Shown: piece after piece, positions 43,291 to 51,913 of the stretch
Position numbering within the stretch: the stretch's first letter is position 1
How the letters are laid out: each line of letters starts with the position of its first letter
NCBI RefSeq assembly: GCF_030730875.1
Contig: NZ_JAVAMA010000001.1
Coordinates: 372,001-436,000 of the forward strand
Source of the DNA: Sphingomonas sp. DG1-23
GTDB taxonomy: Bacteria > Pseudomonadota > Alphaproteobacteria > Sphingomonadales > Sphingomonadaceae
DNA: 64,000 nt
Direction of reading: 5' to 3'
Position numbers and translations under genes: made by a program
Notes under the pieces: generated by a model
What the model saw: only the letters and a program-made list of their open reading frames with translations
The model's database searches: none
What the model was told of the DNA's origin: nothing

Positions 43291-43980
43291 TCACGCCTCC
43301 ATCTCCAGGCGGCGGCTCAGCGTCGCGTGGAAGCCGTCGGCGAAGCGGTTGAGGCGTTGCTCGACGCGGTTGATCGCGTGGCTGTAGCGATTGTACGCGA
43401 TCACCGCGGGGATCGCCGCGAACAGGCCGATCGCCGTGGCGAACAAGGCCTCGGCGATGCCCGGCGCAACCACCGCGAGCGACGAATTCTGCTCGGCGGC
43501 GATGCTGGTGAAGCTGCGCATGATTCCCCAGACCGTGCCGAACAACCCGACGAACGGCGCGACCGCGCCGACCGTGGCGAGGAAATTGAGCCGATCGGCG
43601 AGACGATCGATCTCCTGCGCGACTGCCGCGCCCATCGCGGTGGCGAGCCGATCGCGCGTACCGCCGCGGTCGATCGACTTGCCGGTGGTCGAGCGGCGCC
43701 ATTCGGTGACGCCGGCCGAGAAGACCCGCGCGATCGGCTGATCGCGGCTGGCGACGCGGCGGTGGAACTCGTCGATATCGTCGGCCTCGCGATATTCGGT
43801 CTCGAAGCCGGCGATGTCGCGCTTCACCGCGCCGACGCGGAAGCCGAAGCTGAGGATGATCGCCCAGGTCCACAGGCTGGCGAGCAGCAGGCCGATCATC
43901 ACGCCGCGGACGACCCAGTCCGCCTGAAGGAACAAAGCGACGGGCGACATGGTCGCGGCGGCGGTATTCAGGAACAACAT
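43291..43980 (-). CDS. tolQ: TolQ/ExbB family proton channel subunit
   Basis: 229-residue inner-membrane protein with three helices. The conserved segments are NFLATVGAVAPFVGLFGTVWGIMRSF (TM2) and AEALFATAIGLFAAIPAVIAYNRYSHAINR (TM3), which with TolR form the proton-driven motor. The first helix is VVRGVMIGLLLASLWTWAIIL. ATG 43980 follows the ybgC stop by seven bases; the ribosome-binding site is weak, as expected for coupled translation. Confidence 0.95.
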   Translation of the reverse strand: MLFLNTAAATMSPVALFLQADWVVRGVMIGLLLASLWTWAIILSFGFRVGAVKRDIAGFETEYREADDIDEFHRRVASRDQPIARVFSAGVTEWRRSTTGKSIDRGGTRDRLATAMGAAVAQEIDRLADRLNFLATVGAVAPFVGLFGTVWGIMRSFTSIAAEQNSSLAVVAPGIAEALFATAIGLFAAIPAVIAYNRYSHAINRVEQRLNRFADGFHATLSRRLEMEA

Positions 43981-43987
43981 GTCGAGC

Positions 43988-44434
43988 TCAGTTTCCCTTC
44001 CATAGCAACGGTTCGAACGCCGCCATCCATTCTGCCGGCTGGCGCCGCGGCCGACCTGCCGGGGAGACGAACGCCGCCTCGACTTCACCTTGGGCCACGA
44101 TTGTTTCGCCGCGCATGACTCGTTGCTGAATGACCACGGCGGCAGCGCGCAACGTCACAAGCCGGCTGACGACGATCAGTTCCTCGCCGAGCCGCGCCGG
44201 ACTGCGATAGTCGAGCCGGACGCTGCGCAGCGCATAAGCGCCTTGGCCGGCTTCGAGAACGGCGCGCTGGTCGACCCCTGCGGCGAGCAGCATGTCCGAG
44301 CGGCCGCGCTCCATGTAGCGCAGATAATTGGCGTGGTAGACGACACCGGTGAGGTCAGTATCCTCGAAATAGACGCGTAGCGCGAAATGATGCTCGAGGC
44401 CCTCGAAGCGGCCCAAGGCGGAGAGCGCGTGCAT
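43988..44434 (-). CDS. ybgC: Tol-Pal system-associated acyl-CoA thioesterase
   Basis: 148-residue hotdog-fold thioesterase. The signature RVYFEDTDLTGVVYHANYLRYMERGRSD includes the catalytic Asp and is the classic YbgC motif. It acts on short or phospholipid-related acyl-CoA in relatives. It is the first gene of the tol-pal operon, and follows ruvB by about 44 bases on the same strand. Confidence 0.96.
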   Translation of the reverse strand: MHALSALGRFEGLEHHFALRVYFEDTDLTGVVYHANYLRYMERGRSDMLLAAGVDQRAVLEAGQGAYALRSVRLDYRSPARLGEELIVVSRLVTLRAAAVVIQQRVMRGETIVAQGEVEAAFVSPAGRPRRQPAEWMAAFEPLLWKGN

Positions 44435-44478
44435 GCCGCGGCCTTAACCAAGCTTAAGACTCGGGGGAACCCCTGCCC

Positions 44479-45501
44479 TCAGTCGAACAGCCCTTCCTGC
44501 GCGGTGGGCGGAGGGTTGAGCCCGAGATGCTTCCAGCCCGCGGCATTGAGGCAGCGCCCCCGCGCCGTCCGCGCGATCATGCCGATCTGGATGAGATAGG
44601 GCTCGATCACTTCCTCGATCGTGTCACGCGGCTCGCTGAGCCCCGCCGCGAGCGTCTCCACGCCCACCGGACCGCCGCGATAGATGTCGGCGATCATCAT
44701 CAGATAGCGCCGGTCCATATTGTCGAGCCCGAGCCCATCGACCTCGAGCCGGGTCAGCGCGGCGTCGGCGACCTTGGCGTGGACGGTCTCCTCGCCGGCG
44801 ACATTGGCGAAATCGCGCACCCGGCGGAGCAGCCGCCCGGCGATGCGCGGGGTGCCGCGCGAACGCTTGGCGATCTCGTGCGCGCCGTCCGGAGCGACAT
44901 GCAAGTCGAGCAGAGTCGCCGCGCGGGTGACGACGCGCTCGAGCTCGTCGACGGAGTAGAATTGGAGGCGGACCGGGATTCCGAAACGATCGCGCAACGG
45001 GGTGGTGAGCAGCCCCTGCCGGGTGGTCGCGCCGACGAGGGTGAAGCGCGGCAAATCGATCCGCACCGAGCGCGCCGAGGGTCCCTCGCCGATCATCAGG
45101 TCGAGCGCGCGATCCTCCATCGCAGGATAGAGGACCTCCTCGACAGCGGGATTCAGCCGGTGGATCTCGTCGATGAACAGCACGTCGCCGTCCTCGAGAT
45201 TGGTGAGCAGGGCCGCGAGATCGCCCGACTTGGCGATCACCGGACCCGAAGTCGCGCGGAAGCCCACCCCCATCTCGCGCGCGACGATCTGCGCGAGCGT
45301 GGTCTTGCCGAGCCCGGGCGGGCCGAAGAACAGGACGTGATCGAGCGCCTCGCCACGCTGCTTCGCCGCCTGGATGAAGATACGCAGATTTTCGCGCGCG
45401 CCCTTCTGGCCGACGAACTCGTCGAGATGCTTCGGGCGCAATGCGGCGTCGATGTCCTCGGGCTTGCGCATGGGGGCGAGGATACGATCTGCGTCGGTCA
45501 T
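44479..45501 (-). CDS. ruvB: Holliday junction branch-migration ATPase RuvB
   Basis: 340-residue AAA+ motor that drives branch migration with RuvA. Walker A is GPPGLGKT (60-67) and Walker [10 protein letters not shown] (D111, E112). The arginine-finger/sensor region is [18 protein letters not shown], and the winged-helix end reads [31 protein letters not shown] 45501 overlaps the stop of the secreted-protein gene by four bases (ATGA), an unusual coupling for ruvB. Confidence 0.97.
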   Translation of the reverse strand: MTDADRILAPMRKPEDIDAALRPKHLDEFVGQKGARENLRIFIQAAKQRGEALDHVLFFGPPGLGKTTLAQIVAREMGVGFRATSGPVIAKSGDLAALLTNLEDGDVLFIDEIHRLNPAVEEVLYPAMEDRALDLMIGEGPSARSVRIDLPRFTLVGATTRQGLLTTPLRDRFGIPVRLQFYSVDELERVVTRAATLLDLHVAPDGAHEIAKRSRGTPRIAGRLLRRVRDFANVAGEETVHAKVADAALTRLEVDGLGLDNMDRRYLMMIADIYRGGPVGVETLAAGLSEPRDTIEEVIEPYLIQIGMIARTARGRCLNAAGWKHLGLNPPPTAQEGLFD

Positions 45502-45941
45502 TGGGCTGCGGACCGATAGGCGGGATCGGTGATATAGGCGTCGAGTTCCTTCGTGCTGCGTTTGCGTCGCGGCGGACCAAGCGGATCGTGCCGTTGCAGC
45601 GCGTGGAAGTACAAAATGCCGTTCTCGATGCGGGACGCGGTGCCGACGGCATACGCCTCGCCATTCATGATCCCCCATCGTGCGCAGGAGCTACCGAGAT
45701 CGGTCGTCACGATGACGCGATCCGCCCCCGCGATCCGTTCGAAGGGTTCTATCAGAACACCCTCGGCCGTCGGCCCTCTCACCCGCTCGATCCTCAGCCT
45801 GACTACCATCGTATCAGCGTCACGCGACGGCATCGTGAGGGTGAAGGCGTAGCTCTCGAATTCCGGCCCAAGACAGGCACGCGCCGGGCCCGCGCTCAAT
45901 ATAAGCGCAGCGGCGGCGGCGAGGATCCGTAGCTCAATCAC
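45498..45941 (-). CDS. Unknown secreted protein between ruvA and ruvB
   Basis: 147 residues with a Sec signal peptide ([19 protein letters not shown]) followed by two cysteines and a beta-rich body. I do not recognise it. The start is GTG 45941, which overlaps the stop of the GFA-like gene by eight bases; its stop overlaps ruvB (ATGA). Codon use is like its neighbours. It has no obvious link with recombination, so its position may be an accident of insertion. Confidence 0.7.
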   Translation of the reverse strand: MIELRILAAAAALILSAGPARACLGPEFESYAFTLTMPSRDADTMVVRLRIERVRGPTAEGVLIEPFERIAGADRVIVTTDLGSSCARWGIMNGEAYAVGTASRIENGILYFHALQRHDPLGPPRRKRSTKELDAYITDPAYRSAAQ

Positions 45942-46332
45942 AATGCTCTACCCCCTCCCCGACGATCTCGATCCAAGCGTGCTTGCGCACTTCCCAGACC
46001 GAAAAATTCGGCCGCGGGAAATCCGGATCGGCGAAGCCGCCGATTGCAATCGCGATCAGATCGGGCAGTCCGCCGCCCTGATACCAGACGGTCCCGCCGC
46101 AGACGGGGCAAAAATGGAAGTGGGTGAGATGGCCGCTGTCGGAGAGGTGCACCCATTCCTTCGCCTCGCCTTCGAACCGTACCTGCTCGGTCGGGAAGCG
46201 GGCCTGCGCGGCGAAGGCCGAGCCGCTGCGCCGCTGGCAATCGAGGCAATGGCACACCGAGATCCGTACCGGCTCGCCATGACATTCGACCCGGAGCTGC
46301 CCGCAGCGGCAGGTGGCAACGCGCGACGTCAC
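45934..46332 (-). CDS. GFA family (glutathione-dependent formaldehyde-activating-like) protein
   Basis: 132-residue zinc protein of the GFA/CENP-V family. Cysteine pairs are visible in [23 protein letters not shown] and [11 protein letters not shown]. Family members include a formaldehyde-glutathione activating enzyme, but most are uncharacterised. The start is GTG 46332, overlapping the ruvA stop by four bases (GTGA). Its presence inside the ruv operon is unusual. Confidence 0.9.
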   Translation of the reverse strand: MTSRVATCRCGQLRVECHGEPVRISVCHCLDCQRRSGSAFAAQARFPTEQVRFEGEAKEWVHLSDSGHLTHFHFCPVCGGTVWYQGGGLPDLIAIAIGGFADPDFPRPNFSVWEVRKHAWIEIVGEGVEHCD

Positions 46333-46931
46333 TTCGCCGCCTTGCGCAGCGCGAGCCGGACCAAAGCGTCGAGCGTCGCGCCGGCACCGAGCTCGTCATT
46401 GGCGGCGCTGACCGCGTTGCTCGCCTCGGCAGGCTTGAAGCCGAGGTTGAGCAGCGCCGAAACCGCGTCCCCTGCGGCGCTGCCCGCCGGGGCCGGAGCG
46501 CCGGCGCCTCCGCCCAGCACGATGCCGGCCTTGTCCTTGAGCTCGTTGACGATGCGCTGGGCGAGCTTGGGGCCGACGCCGTTGGCGCGCGCGATCATCG
46601 CCGAATCGGCGCGGGCGACCGCAGTGCGAAGCTCGTCGGGCGCGAGGATCGACAGGATCGCCAGCGCGACCTTGGCGCCGACGCCCTGGACATGGGTGAG
46701 CAGCTTGAACCAGTCGCGCTCGTCGGCCGAGGCGAACCCCATCAGCCGGATGAAATCCTCGGCGACGAGCATCTCGGTGTGGATCGTAACCGGATCGCCG
46801 ACCATGCCGAGCTTCTCGAGCGTCTTGGCCGACGCCCCGACCAGATAGCCGACACCGTTCACGTCGATCACCGCGTGATCGGCGCCGGTCGCCGCCAGCC
46901 TGCCCTTCAGATGCGCGATCACGCCCGACAC
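46329..46931 (-). CDS. ruvA: Holliday junction DNA-binding protein RuvA
   Basis: 200-residue Holliday-junction-binding subunit, tetrameric in relatives. The N-terminal OB fold ([31 protein letters not shown]) is followed by two helix-hairpin-helix motifs ([18 protein letters not shown] and [23 protein letters not shown]). A Gly/Ala linker connects to the C-terminal domain that contacts RuvB ([20 protein letters not shown]). It is downstream of ruvC, with 63 bases between them. Confidence 0.97.
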   Translation of the reverse strand: MSGVIAHLKGRLAATGADHAVIDVNGVGYLVGASAKTLEKLGMVGDPVTIHTEMLVAEDFIRLMGFASADERDWFKLLTHVQGVGAKVALAILSILAPDELRTAVARADSAMIARANGVGPKLAQRIVNELKDKAGIVLGGGAGAPAPAGSAAGDAVSALLNLGFKPAEASNAVSAANDELGAGATLDALVRLALRKAAK

Positions 46932-46994
46932 TCCGTTCGCCCGGTATTAGGGCTGCTTTTGTTCTTCTGGCGAAAGAACCGCGCTTCGACAAGC

Positions 46995-47489
46995 TCAACG
47001 CGAACGGGAGAGGGTCCGTGCGCTCGCCAGATGATGCGCGTGGCAGATCGCCACCGCGAGCGCGTCGCCGGCATCGGGACCGTCAATCTTCACGCCGGGC
47101 AGCAGCCGCGCGATCATGGCATGGACCTGCGCCTTTTCGGCGCCGCCGGTGCCGACCACGGCCTTCTTGACCACGCCGGGCGAATATTCGCCGACATCGA
47201 GCCCCGCGCGCGCCGCCGCGCAGAGCACCACCCCGCGCGCCTGGCCGAGCTTGAGCGTCGATTGCGCGTTCGAATTGACGAAGACTTCCTCGCAGGCCGC
47301 GGCTTGCGGGGCATGATCGGCGATGATCGCCGCGAGCATGCTGTCGAGATGCGCGAGCCGGCGCGCGAGCGGCGCCTGCGGGTCGGTCCTGAGCTTGCCG
47401 TTGGCGACGTGGCTGAGCCGATTGCCCTCAGCGCGGACGATCCCCCAGCCGGTGGTGCCGAGCCCGGGATCGAGGCCGAGGATGATCAG
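46995..47489 (-). CDS. ruvC: Holliday junction endonuclease RuvC, predicted CTG start
   Basis: Resolvase of 164 residues. The N-terminus [16 protein letters not shown] carries the first catalytic Asp, CEEVFV the catalytic Glu, and [15 protein letters not shown] the last acidic residues. The family begins at this point, but no ATG, GTG or TTG is there: the codon is CTG at 47489, with GGAGAGGGAAA just upstream. An ATG at 47339 would drop the first 50 residues, including the first catalytic Asp, and an ATG just upstream in another frame meets a stop at once. The upstream sequence is the arm of a C/T-rich repeat. Confidence 0.88.
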   Translation of the reverse strand: MIILGLDPGLGTTGWGIVRAEGNRLSHVANGKLRTDPQAPLARRLAHLDSMLAAIIADHAPQAAACEEVFVNSNAQSTLKLGQARGVVLCAAARAGLDVGEYSPGVVKKAVVGTGGAEKAQVHAMIARLLPGVKIDGPDAGDALAVAICHAHHLASARTLSRSR

Positions 47490-47629
47490 TTTCCCTCTCC
47501 CATCGGGAGAGGGAGGGAGCCGCGAAGCGGCGGAAGGGTGAGGATGACGTGGTGAAGGCCGTCGCCCTCACCCTTCCCACTGCCTTCGGCAGCGGGCCCC
47601 TTCCCTCTCCCGACGGGAGAGGGAGGCTG
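47490..47629. repeat. C/T-rich palindromic repeat element abutting ruvC, about 140 bp
   Basis: Arms TTTCCCTCTCCC-ATC-GGGAGAGGGA and CCTCTCCC-GAC-GGGAGAGG, with GCCGCGAAGCGGCGGAAGGGTGA and CACCCTTCCCACTGCCTTCGG inside. It lies between yebC and ruvC and ends exactly at the ruvC start codon. Confidence 0.75.
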
Positions 47630-47631
47630 GA

Positions 47632-48375
47632 TCAACCCAATTTCTCCATCACTTCGTCGGAGACTTCGTAATTGCCCCAGACGGTCTGGACGTCGTCGTC
47701 GTCGTCGAGCGCGTCGATCAGCTTGAACAGAGTCGCCGCGTCGCCTTCTTCGACCGCGACCATGGTCTGCGGACGCCAGGCGAGCTTGGCGCCTTCAGCC
47801 TCGCCGAGCACCGGCTCCAACGCCTTGGCGACTTCGTGGAGATCGCCCTGCGCAGTCCAGATCTCGTGGCCGTCCTCGGAGCTCGTCACGTCCTCGGCGC
47901 CGGCTTCGAGCGCGGCTTCGAACACCTTGTCGGCGTCGCCGGCCCTGGCGGGATAGTTGATCAGCCCCATCCGGTCGAAGGCATGGCTGACCGACCCCGG
48001 CGCGCCGAGATTACCGCCATTCTTGCTGATCGCAGTGCGGACGTTGGTCACGGTGCGGTTGCGATTGTCGGTCAGCGTCTCGACGATCAGGCTCACCCCG
48101 CCGGGGCCGAACGCCTCGTAGCGGATTTCCTCGTAATTCTCGGCATCGCCCTTGCTCGCTTTGTCGATCGAGCGCTGGATATTGTCCTTGGGCATCGACT
48201 GCGCCTTGGCGGCGTTGACCGCCGCGCGCAGACGCGGATTCATGTCGGGATCGGGCAAGCCCATCTTGGCCGCGACGGTGATTTCGCGGCTGAGCTTGGA
48301 GAACATGCCCGAGCGCTTCTTATCCTGCGCGCCCTTGCGGTGCATGATGTTCTTGAACTTGGAATGGCCTGCCAT
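47632..48375 (-). CDS. yebC: YebC/PmpR family transcriptional/translational regulator
   Basis: 247 residues. Begins with [32 protein letters not shown], the family's N-terminus, and has [28 protein letters not shown] and acidic C-terminal stretch [17 protein letters not shown]. Members bind DNA as regulators or assist translation of poly-proline stretches. Its position just upstream of ruvC is conserved in many bacteria. Confidence 0.95.
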   Translation of the reverse strand: MAGHSKFKNIMHRKGAQDKKRSGMFSKLSREITVAAKMGLPDPDMNPRLRAAVNAAKAQSMPKDNIQRSIDKASKGDAENYEEIRYEAFGPGGVSLIVETLTDNRNRTVTNVRTAISKNGGNLGAPGSVSHAFDRMGLINYPARAGDADKVFEAALEAGAEDVTSSEDGHEIWTAQGDLHEVAKALEPVLGEAEGAKLAWRPQTMVAVEEGDAATLFKLIDALDDDDDVQTVWGNYEVSDEVMEKLG

Positions 48376-48470
48376 GGCGCTCTCTTCGAAAAGGGTTGGG
48401 CGTCTCTAGTGCAGCGGCTGGTCCGGGTGCAATCAGGTTCGCGCGAAGGCGCGAAGACGCGAAGAGAATA

Positions 48471-48597
48471 TTCGCGCAGAGGCGCAGAGAGCGCAGAGGC
48501 ATTTTTGGACAGCCGCATCGCCTCGGCGACGCCTCCAGATATGATCAGGGCGCTGTGCGCCGTTCCCGATCTCTGCGTCCTCTGCGCCTCTGCGCGA
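48471..48597. repeat. Two-copy inverted-repeat element, copy 1 (127 bp)
   Basis: The arms TTCGCGCAGAGGCGCAGAG... at 48471-48499 and ...CTCTGCGCCTCTGCGCGA at 48571-48597 are near-exact inverted repeats of about 28 bp, with about 70 bp between. Upstream, 48437-48465 carries further CGCGAAGRCGCGAAG units. The second copy is at 57157-57286. Confidence 0.8.
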
Positions 48598-48611
48598 AAA
48601 CTATTTTTGCC

Positions 48612-48851
48612 TCAGTGCAGGCCGAGCGCGTTGCGATAGGTTTCGAGCAGGGCGTCGGCCTCGTCGCGGTGATGCTTCTCCATCTTCCGCAGGCGGACGA
48701 TGTGGCGCATCGTCTTGACGTCGAAGCCGGTCGACTTGGACTCGGCATAGACGTCCTTGATGTCGTCGGCGATGCCCTTCTTCTCTTCCTCGAGACGCTC
48801 GATGCGCTCGATGAAGAGGCGCAGCTGTTCGGCGGAAACGGTATCGGACAT
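48612..48851 (-). CDS. gapR: GapR family nucleoid-associated protein (DUF2312)
   Basis: 79-residue DNA-binding protein of the GapR family. In Caulobacter GapR clamps overtwisted DNA ahead of replication and transcription forks. The sequence [50 protein letters not shown] is a close match to the family, which is confined to alphaproteobacteria. ATG 48851 follows CAGGAGT; upstream residues have no counterpart. It probably has its own promoter. Confidence 0.94.
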   Translation of the reverse strand: MSDTVSAEQLRLFIERIERLEEEKKGIADDIKDVYAESKSTGFDVKTMRHIVRLRKMEKHHRDEADALLETYRNALGLH

Positions 48852-48926
48852 CGGGGACTCCTGCGGTTCGGATGCCGCGCCCGCACAGATCCGCACCTGC
48901 GGTCCGGGGATCGGCGATAAGATGGA

Positions 48927-48955
48927 GCGGCGCGCTTAAAGGAGGTGCGCGCCGC
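48927..48955 (-). terminator. Hairpin after the DUF1244 gene
   Basis: GCGGCGCGC and GCGCGCCGC form a perfect 9-bp stem with an 11-base loop, 10 bases after the DUF1244 stop on the minus strand. The U-tract is weak. Confidence 0.4.
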
Positions 48956-48964
48956 GCTCAAGCC

Positions 48965-49336
48965 CTAGCGACCGGGCTCGCTCATCGAAGGCGGATCGCT
49001 GGCGGGGAAACTGTCGTCGAGCGCATCGTCGAGCAATTCCTCGCGGTGATTTTTGGCGAGGCTCGCGTCCATGCGGGCAAGCTGTTCGGGACTCGCCTCG
49101 CTCTGGTGCCGCGCTTTCCATTCGGCGAAGGGCATGCCGTAGATCAGTTCGCGCGCTTCGTCCTTCGACAGGCCGCCGTCGGCCTCCTGCACCCATTCGG
49201 CGAGGCAATTGCGGCAGAAGCCGGCGAGTCCCATCAGGTCGATATTCTCGGCATCGCTGCGATGCCGCAGATGCCGGACGAGCCGCCGGAACGCCCGTGC
49301 CGCCACTGCGTCGTCTATAGTCTCGAGTGTCGGCAC
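48965..49336 (-). CDS. DUF1244 domain protein with an extra acidic tail
   Basis: 123 residues. The core (AFRRLVRHLRHRSDAENIDLMGLAGFCRNCLAEWVQEADGGLSKDEARELIYGMPFAEWK) is the DUF1244 family, with the two conserved cysteines in FCRNC. Relatives usually end soon after the final helix; this one adds about 35 residues ending in LDDSFPASDPPSMSEPGR, a motif also seen on its own in other small proteins. GTG 49336 has GGAGG upstream. The frame is open far upstream over the pyruvate kinase gene, but only this part is plausible. Confidence 0.85.
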   Translation of the reverse strand: MPTLETIDDAVAARAFRRLVRHLRHRSDAENIDLMGLAGFCRNCLAEWVQEADGGLSKDEARELIYGMPFAEWKARHQSEASPEQLARMDASLAKNHREELLDDALDDSFPASDPPSMSEPGR

Positions 49337-49393
49337 CGTGACCTCCGTGGTTGATCGATTCAGATTAACGGCTAGAGGCAGGCGCGCACAAGG

Positions 49394-50872
49394 ATGACAG
49401 CGATGACAAAGACGATAAGCCCGCGAAGCCGTAAAGTCCGCGTCCTCGCGACGCTGGGGCCCGCCAGCAACAGCTTCGAGATGATCGAGAAGCTGTTCGA
49501 GGCGGGCGCCGATGCCTTCCGCGTCAACATGAGCCATGGCGATCAGGCATCGAAGGTGCCGGTGATCGAGGCGATCCGCGCGCTCGAGAAGAAATATGGC
49601 CGGCCGACGACGATCCTCGCCGATCTGCAGGGACCGAAATTGCGCGTCGGCAAATTCGCGGAAGGCAAGGTGGTGCTGGCGACGGGCGACACCTTCGTCC
49701 TCGATCGCGACTCGACGCCCGGCGACGCCAGCCGCGTCGAGCTGCCGCACCGCGAGATCTTCGAGGCGGCGCACGCCGATGCCCGGCTGCTGCTCGACGA
49801 CGGCAAGATGGTCCTGCGGGTGACCTCGGTCGAGAAGGACCGGTTGGTCACGCGGGTCGAGGTCGGCGGGACCTTGTCCAACTCCAAGGGACTCAACGTT
49901 CCCGACATGGTGCTGCCGCTTGCCGCGCTGACCGAGAAGGACCGCAGCGACCTTGGCTTCGCGGTCGAGCAGGGGGTCGACTGGATCGCACTCAGCTTCG
50001 TCCAGCGCCCCGAGGATCTGATGGAGGCGCGCCGGCTGATCGGCGGCAAGGCAGCGCTGCTCGCCAAGATCGAGAAGCCGAGCGCGATCACCCGGCTCGA
50101 GGAAATCGTCGAGCAATGCGACGGCGTGATGGTCGCGCGCGGCGATCTGGGCGTCGAGCTGCCGCCGCAGAGCGTTCCGCCGCTGCAGAAGCGCATCGTC
50201 GAGACCGCGCGGCGGATGGGCCGCCCGGTGATCGTCGCGACGCAGATGCTCGAATCGATGATCGAATCGCCGTCGCCTACCCGCGCCGAAGTCTCCGACG
50301 TCGCCACCGCGGTCTATGACGGCGCCGACGCGATCATGCTCTCGGCCGAGAGCGCCGCGGGCAAATGGCCGTGCGAATCGGTGGCGATGATGAATTCGAT
50401 CGCCGACGCGGTCGAGCGCGACCCCGCGCATGGCGACCGCGTCCACTTCACCGTCACCCGCCCCGATCCGACCACCGCCGACGCGCTTGCCGAGGCGGCG
50501 AAGAACATCGCGCGGACGGTTTCGGCATCGGCGATCGTGTGCTTCACCAGCTCGGGCTCGACCGCGCGGCGAATCGCCCGCGAACGGCCGACCGTGCCGA
50601 TCATGGTGCTGACTCCGAAGATCGAGACCGCGCGGCGCTCGGGGCTGCTCTGGGGCAGCCACGCGGTCCACACCCGCGACGTCGAATCGTTCGAGGAGAT
50701 GGTCGGCAAGGCGAAGCGCATGGCGCTGCGCCAGGCGCTGGCCGGCGCGGGCGACCGCATCGTGGTGTGCGCGGGCGTGCCGTTCGGAACGCCCGGGTCG
50801 ACCAACGTGCTGCATGTCGTCACGATTCTCGGCGACGAGCTGAAGAATTATCAGGGGCCCGAGGGCGGCTGA
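49394..50872 (+). CDS. pyk: Pyruvate kinase
   Basis: 492-residue glycolytic enzyme that makes ATP and pyruvate from phosphoenolpyruvate. Recognised by RKVRVLATLGPASNSFEMIEKLFEAGADAFRVNMSHG at the start, ILADLQGPKLRVGKF, IALSFVQRPEDL, the metal/PEP site AKIEKPSAI and the MVARGDLGVELP and KRIVETARRMGRPVIVATQMLESM motifs. The B domain and C-terminal allosteric domain are complete. ATG 49394 is used; ATG 49403 is an alternative. Confidence 0.97.
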   Translation: MTAMTKTISPRSRKVRVLATLGPASNSFEMIEKLFEAGADAFRVNMSHGDQASKVPVIEAIRALEKKYGRPTTILADLQGPKLRVGKFAEGKVVLATGDTFVLDRDSTPGDASRVELPHREIFEAAHADARLLLDDGKMVLRVTSVEKDRLVTRVEVGGTLSNSKGLNVPDMVLPLAALTEKDRSDLGFAVEQGVDWIALSFVQRPEDLMEARRLIGGKAALLAKIEKPSAITRLEEIVEQCDGVMVARGDLGVELPPQSVPPLQKRIVETARRMGRPVIVATQMLESMIESPSPTRAEVSDVATAVYDGADAIMLSAESAAGKWPCESVAMMNSIADAVERDPAHGDRVHFTVTRPDPTTADALAEAAKNIARTVSASAIVCFTSSGSTARRIARERPTVPIMVLTPKIETARRSGLLWGSHAVHTRDVESFEEMVGKAKRMALRQALAGAGDRIVVCAGVPFGTPGSTNVLHVVTILGDELKNYQGPEGG

Positions 50873-50893
50873 GGATCAAGCTCGTTCTCGTCC

Positions 50894-50998
50894 GTCACCC
50901 CGGCCTTGTGCCGGGGCCCACCGGGAGGCAAACGACGGTCACGAACGGCGAGGGCAACGAGTGCCGCGCAGTGGACCCCGGCACAAGGTCGGGGTGAC
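50894..50998. repeat. REPIN-like doublet, copy E (105 bp)
   Basis: Inverted GTGG-headed arms at 50894-50922 and 50971-50998, between pyk and the HAD phosphatase. The interior begins GGGAGGCA, so it is oriented oppositely to copies B and C. Confidence 0.85.
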
Positions 50999-51006
50999 GG
51001 CAGCTT

Positions 51007-51618
51007 TTAGAGCAATCCGAATCGCACCAGTTCGGCGCGGAACGCGGCGGCGGCGGTGAACAGCACGCCGTGAATCCCGGCGGCATTGGCGCCTTCGACA
51101 TTGGCGGGGCTGTCGTCGACGAACAGCGCGTCGGGCCCCTCAAGCCCGAATCGCCTCAGTGCCAGCGCATAGATCGCGGGATCGGGCTTCACGAGCTTTT
51201 CGTCGCCGGACACGACGATATCGCGGAAGCGATCGAACAGTTCGGCATAGTCCGGCACCCATTCGCGCCAGAACTCGCCCGAGAAATTGGTGATCGCGAA
51301 CAGAGGAACACCTGCGGCGTCGAGTTCGCGCACGAGCTCGAACATGCCCGGCACGGCATGCGGAATCGTCTCGCCGAAGCGCGGGCCCCAAGCCTGGATC
51401 AGCGCCGCATGCTCGGGAAATTGCGCGCTCAGCTCGGCCGAGGTTTCGGCGAACGGGCGTCCGGCATCATGCTGGAAATGCCATTCCTTGGTGACGACGT
51501 TCGCCAGAAACGCTTCGAGCGCCTGATCGTCCTCGATCAGGCGCTCGTAGAGGTAACGCGGATCCCATTCGACGAGGACCCTGCCGACATCGAAGATGAC
51601 GGCCTTCGGCGTCCCCAC
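51007..51618 (-). CDS. HAD superfamily phosphatase (YihX-like)
   Basis: 203 residues of the haloacid dehalogenase fold. Motif I is VIFDVGRVLVEWDP, in which the usual second Asp is replaced, as in YihX, a sugar-1-phosphate phosphatase. Later motifs are FAITNFSGEFW, VKPDPAIYALAL (Lys) and VDDSPANVEGANAAGIHGV (acidic). The substrate is not certain. It starts with GTG 51618, eight bases after the rpmJ stop, so it is cotranscribed with L36. Confidence 0.88.
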   Translation of the reverse strand: MGTPKAVIFDVGRVLVEWDPRYLYERLIEDDQALEAFLANVVTKEWHFQHDAGRPFAETSAELSAQFPEHAALIQAWGPRFGETIPHAVPGMFELVRELDAAGVPLFAITNFSGEFWREWVPDYAELFDRFRDIVVSGDEKLVKPDPAIYALALRRFGLEGPDALFVDDSPANVEGANAAGIHGVLFTAAAAFRAELVRFGLL

Positions 51619-51626
51619 GCGCGGAA

Positions 51627-51752
51627 TTAGCCCTGGCGGGCCTTGAACCGGCGATTCGTCTTGTTGATCACGTAGATCCGGCCGCGGCGACGAATCACGC
51701 GGTTGTCGCGGTGGCGCCCCTTGAGCGACTTCAATGAATTCACGATCTTCAT
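51627..51752 (-). CDS. rpmJ: 50S ribosomal protein L36 (zinc-free type)
   Basis: 41 residues, too short for most gene finders. It reads [20 protein letters not shown] and ends [12 protein letters not shown], the C-minus form without the zinc-binding cysteines, as in other alphaproteobacteria. ATG 51752. It is the first gene of an operon with the HAD phosphatase. L36 stabilises 23S rRNA in the large subunit. Confidence 0.95.
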   Translation of the reverse strand: MKIVNSLKSLKGRHRDNRVIRRRGRIYVINKTNRRFKARQG

Positions 51753-51913
51753 GACCGATTCGCTTCTCAAATATCTGATGCTGGAAAAGAGGCGCCCGCC
51801 TAATGGGGGAGCGCCTCCAAGTCAAGGCGCTGGCGCCCTTGCGGAACCGACTCCATCGCGGCAGGGTTGAGCTGCGGCGGGGCGTTCTCCCCGCGAGACA
51901 GGAGGCGTGCCCC

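Noticed and set aside
47340..47489. ruvC beginning only at ATG 47339
   Set aside because: That start would remove the first 50 residues, including the first catalytic Asp; the conserved N-terminus is encoded upstream in the same frame.
49337..50815. Upstream extension of the DUF1244 gene
   Set aside because: The extension is antisense to pyruvate kinase; a GGAGG site and family alignment place the start at 49336.
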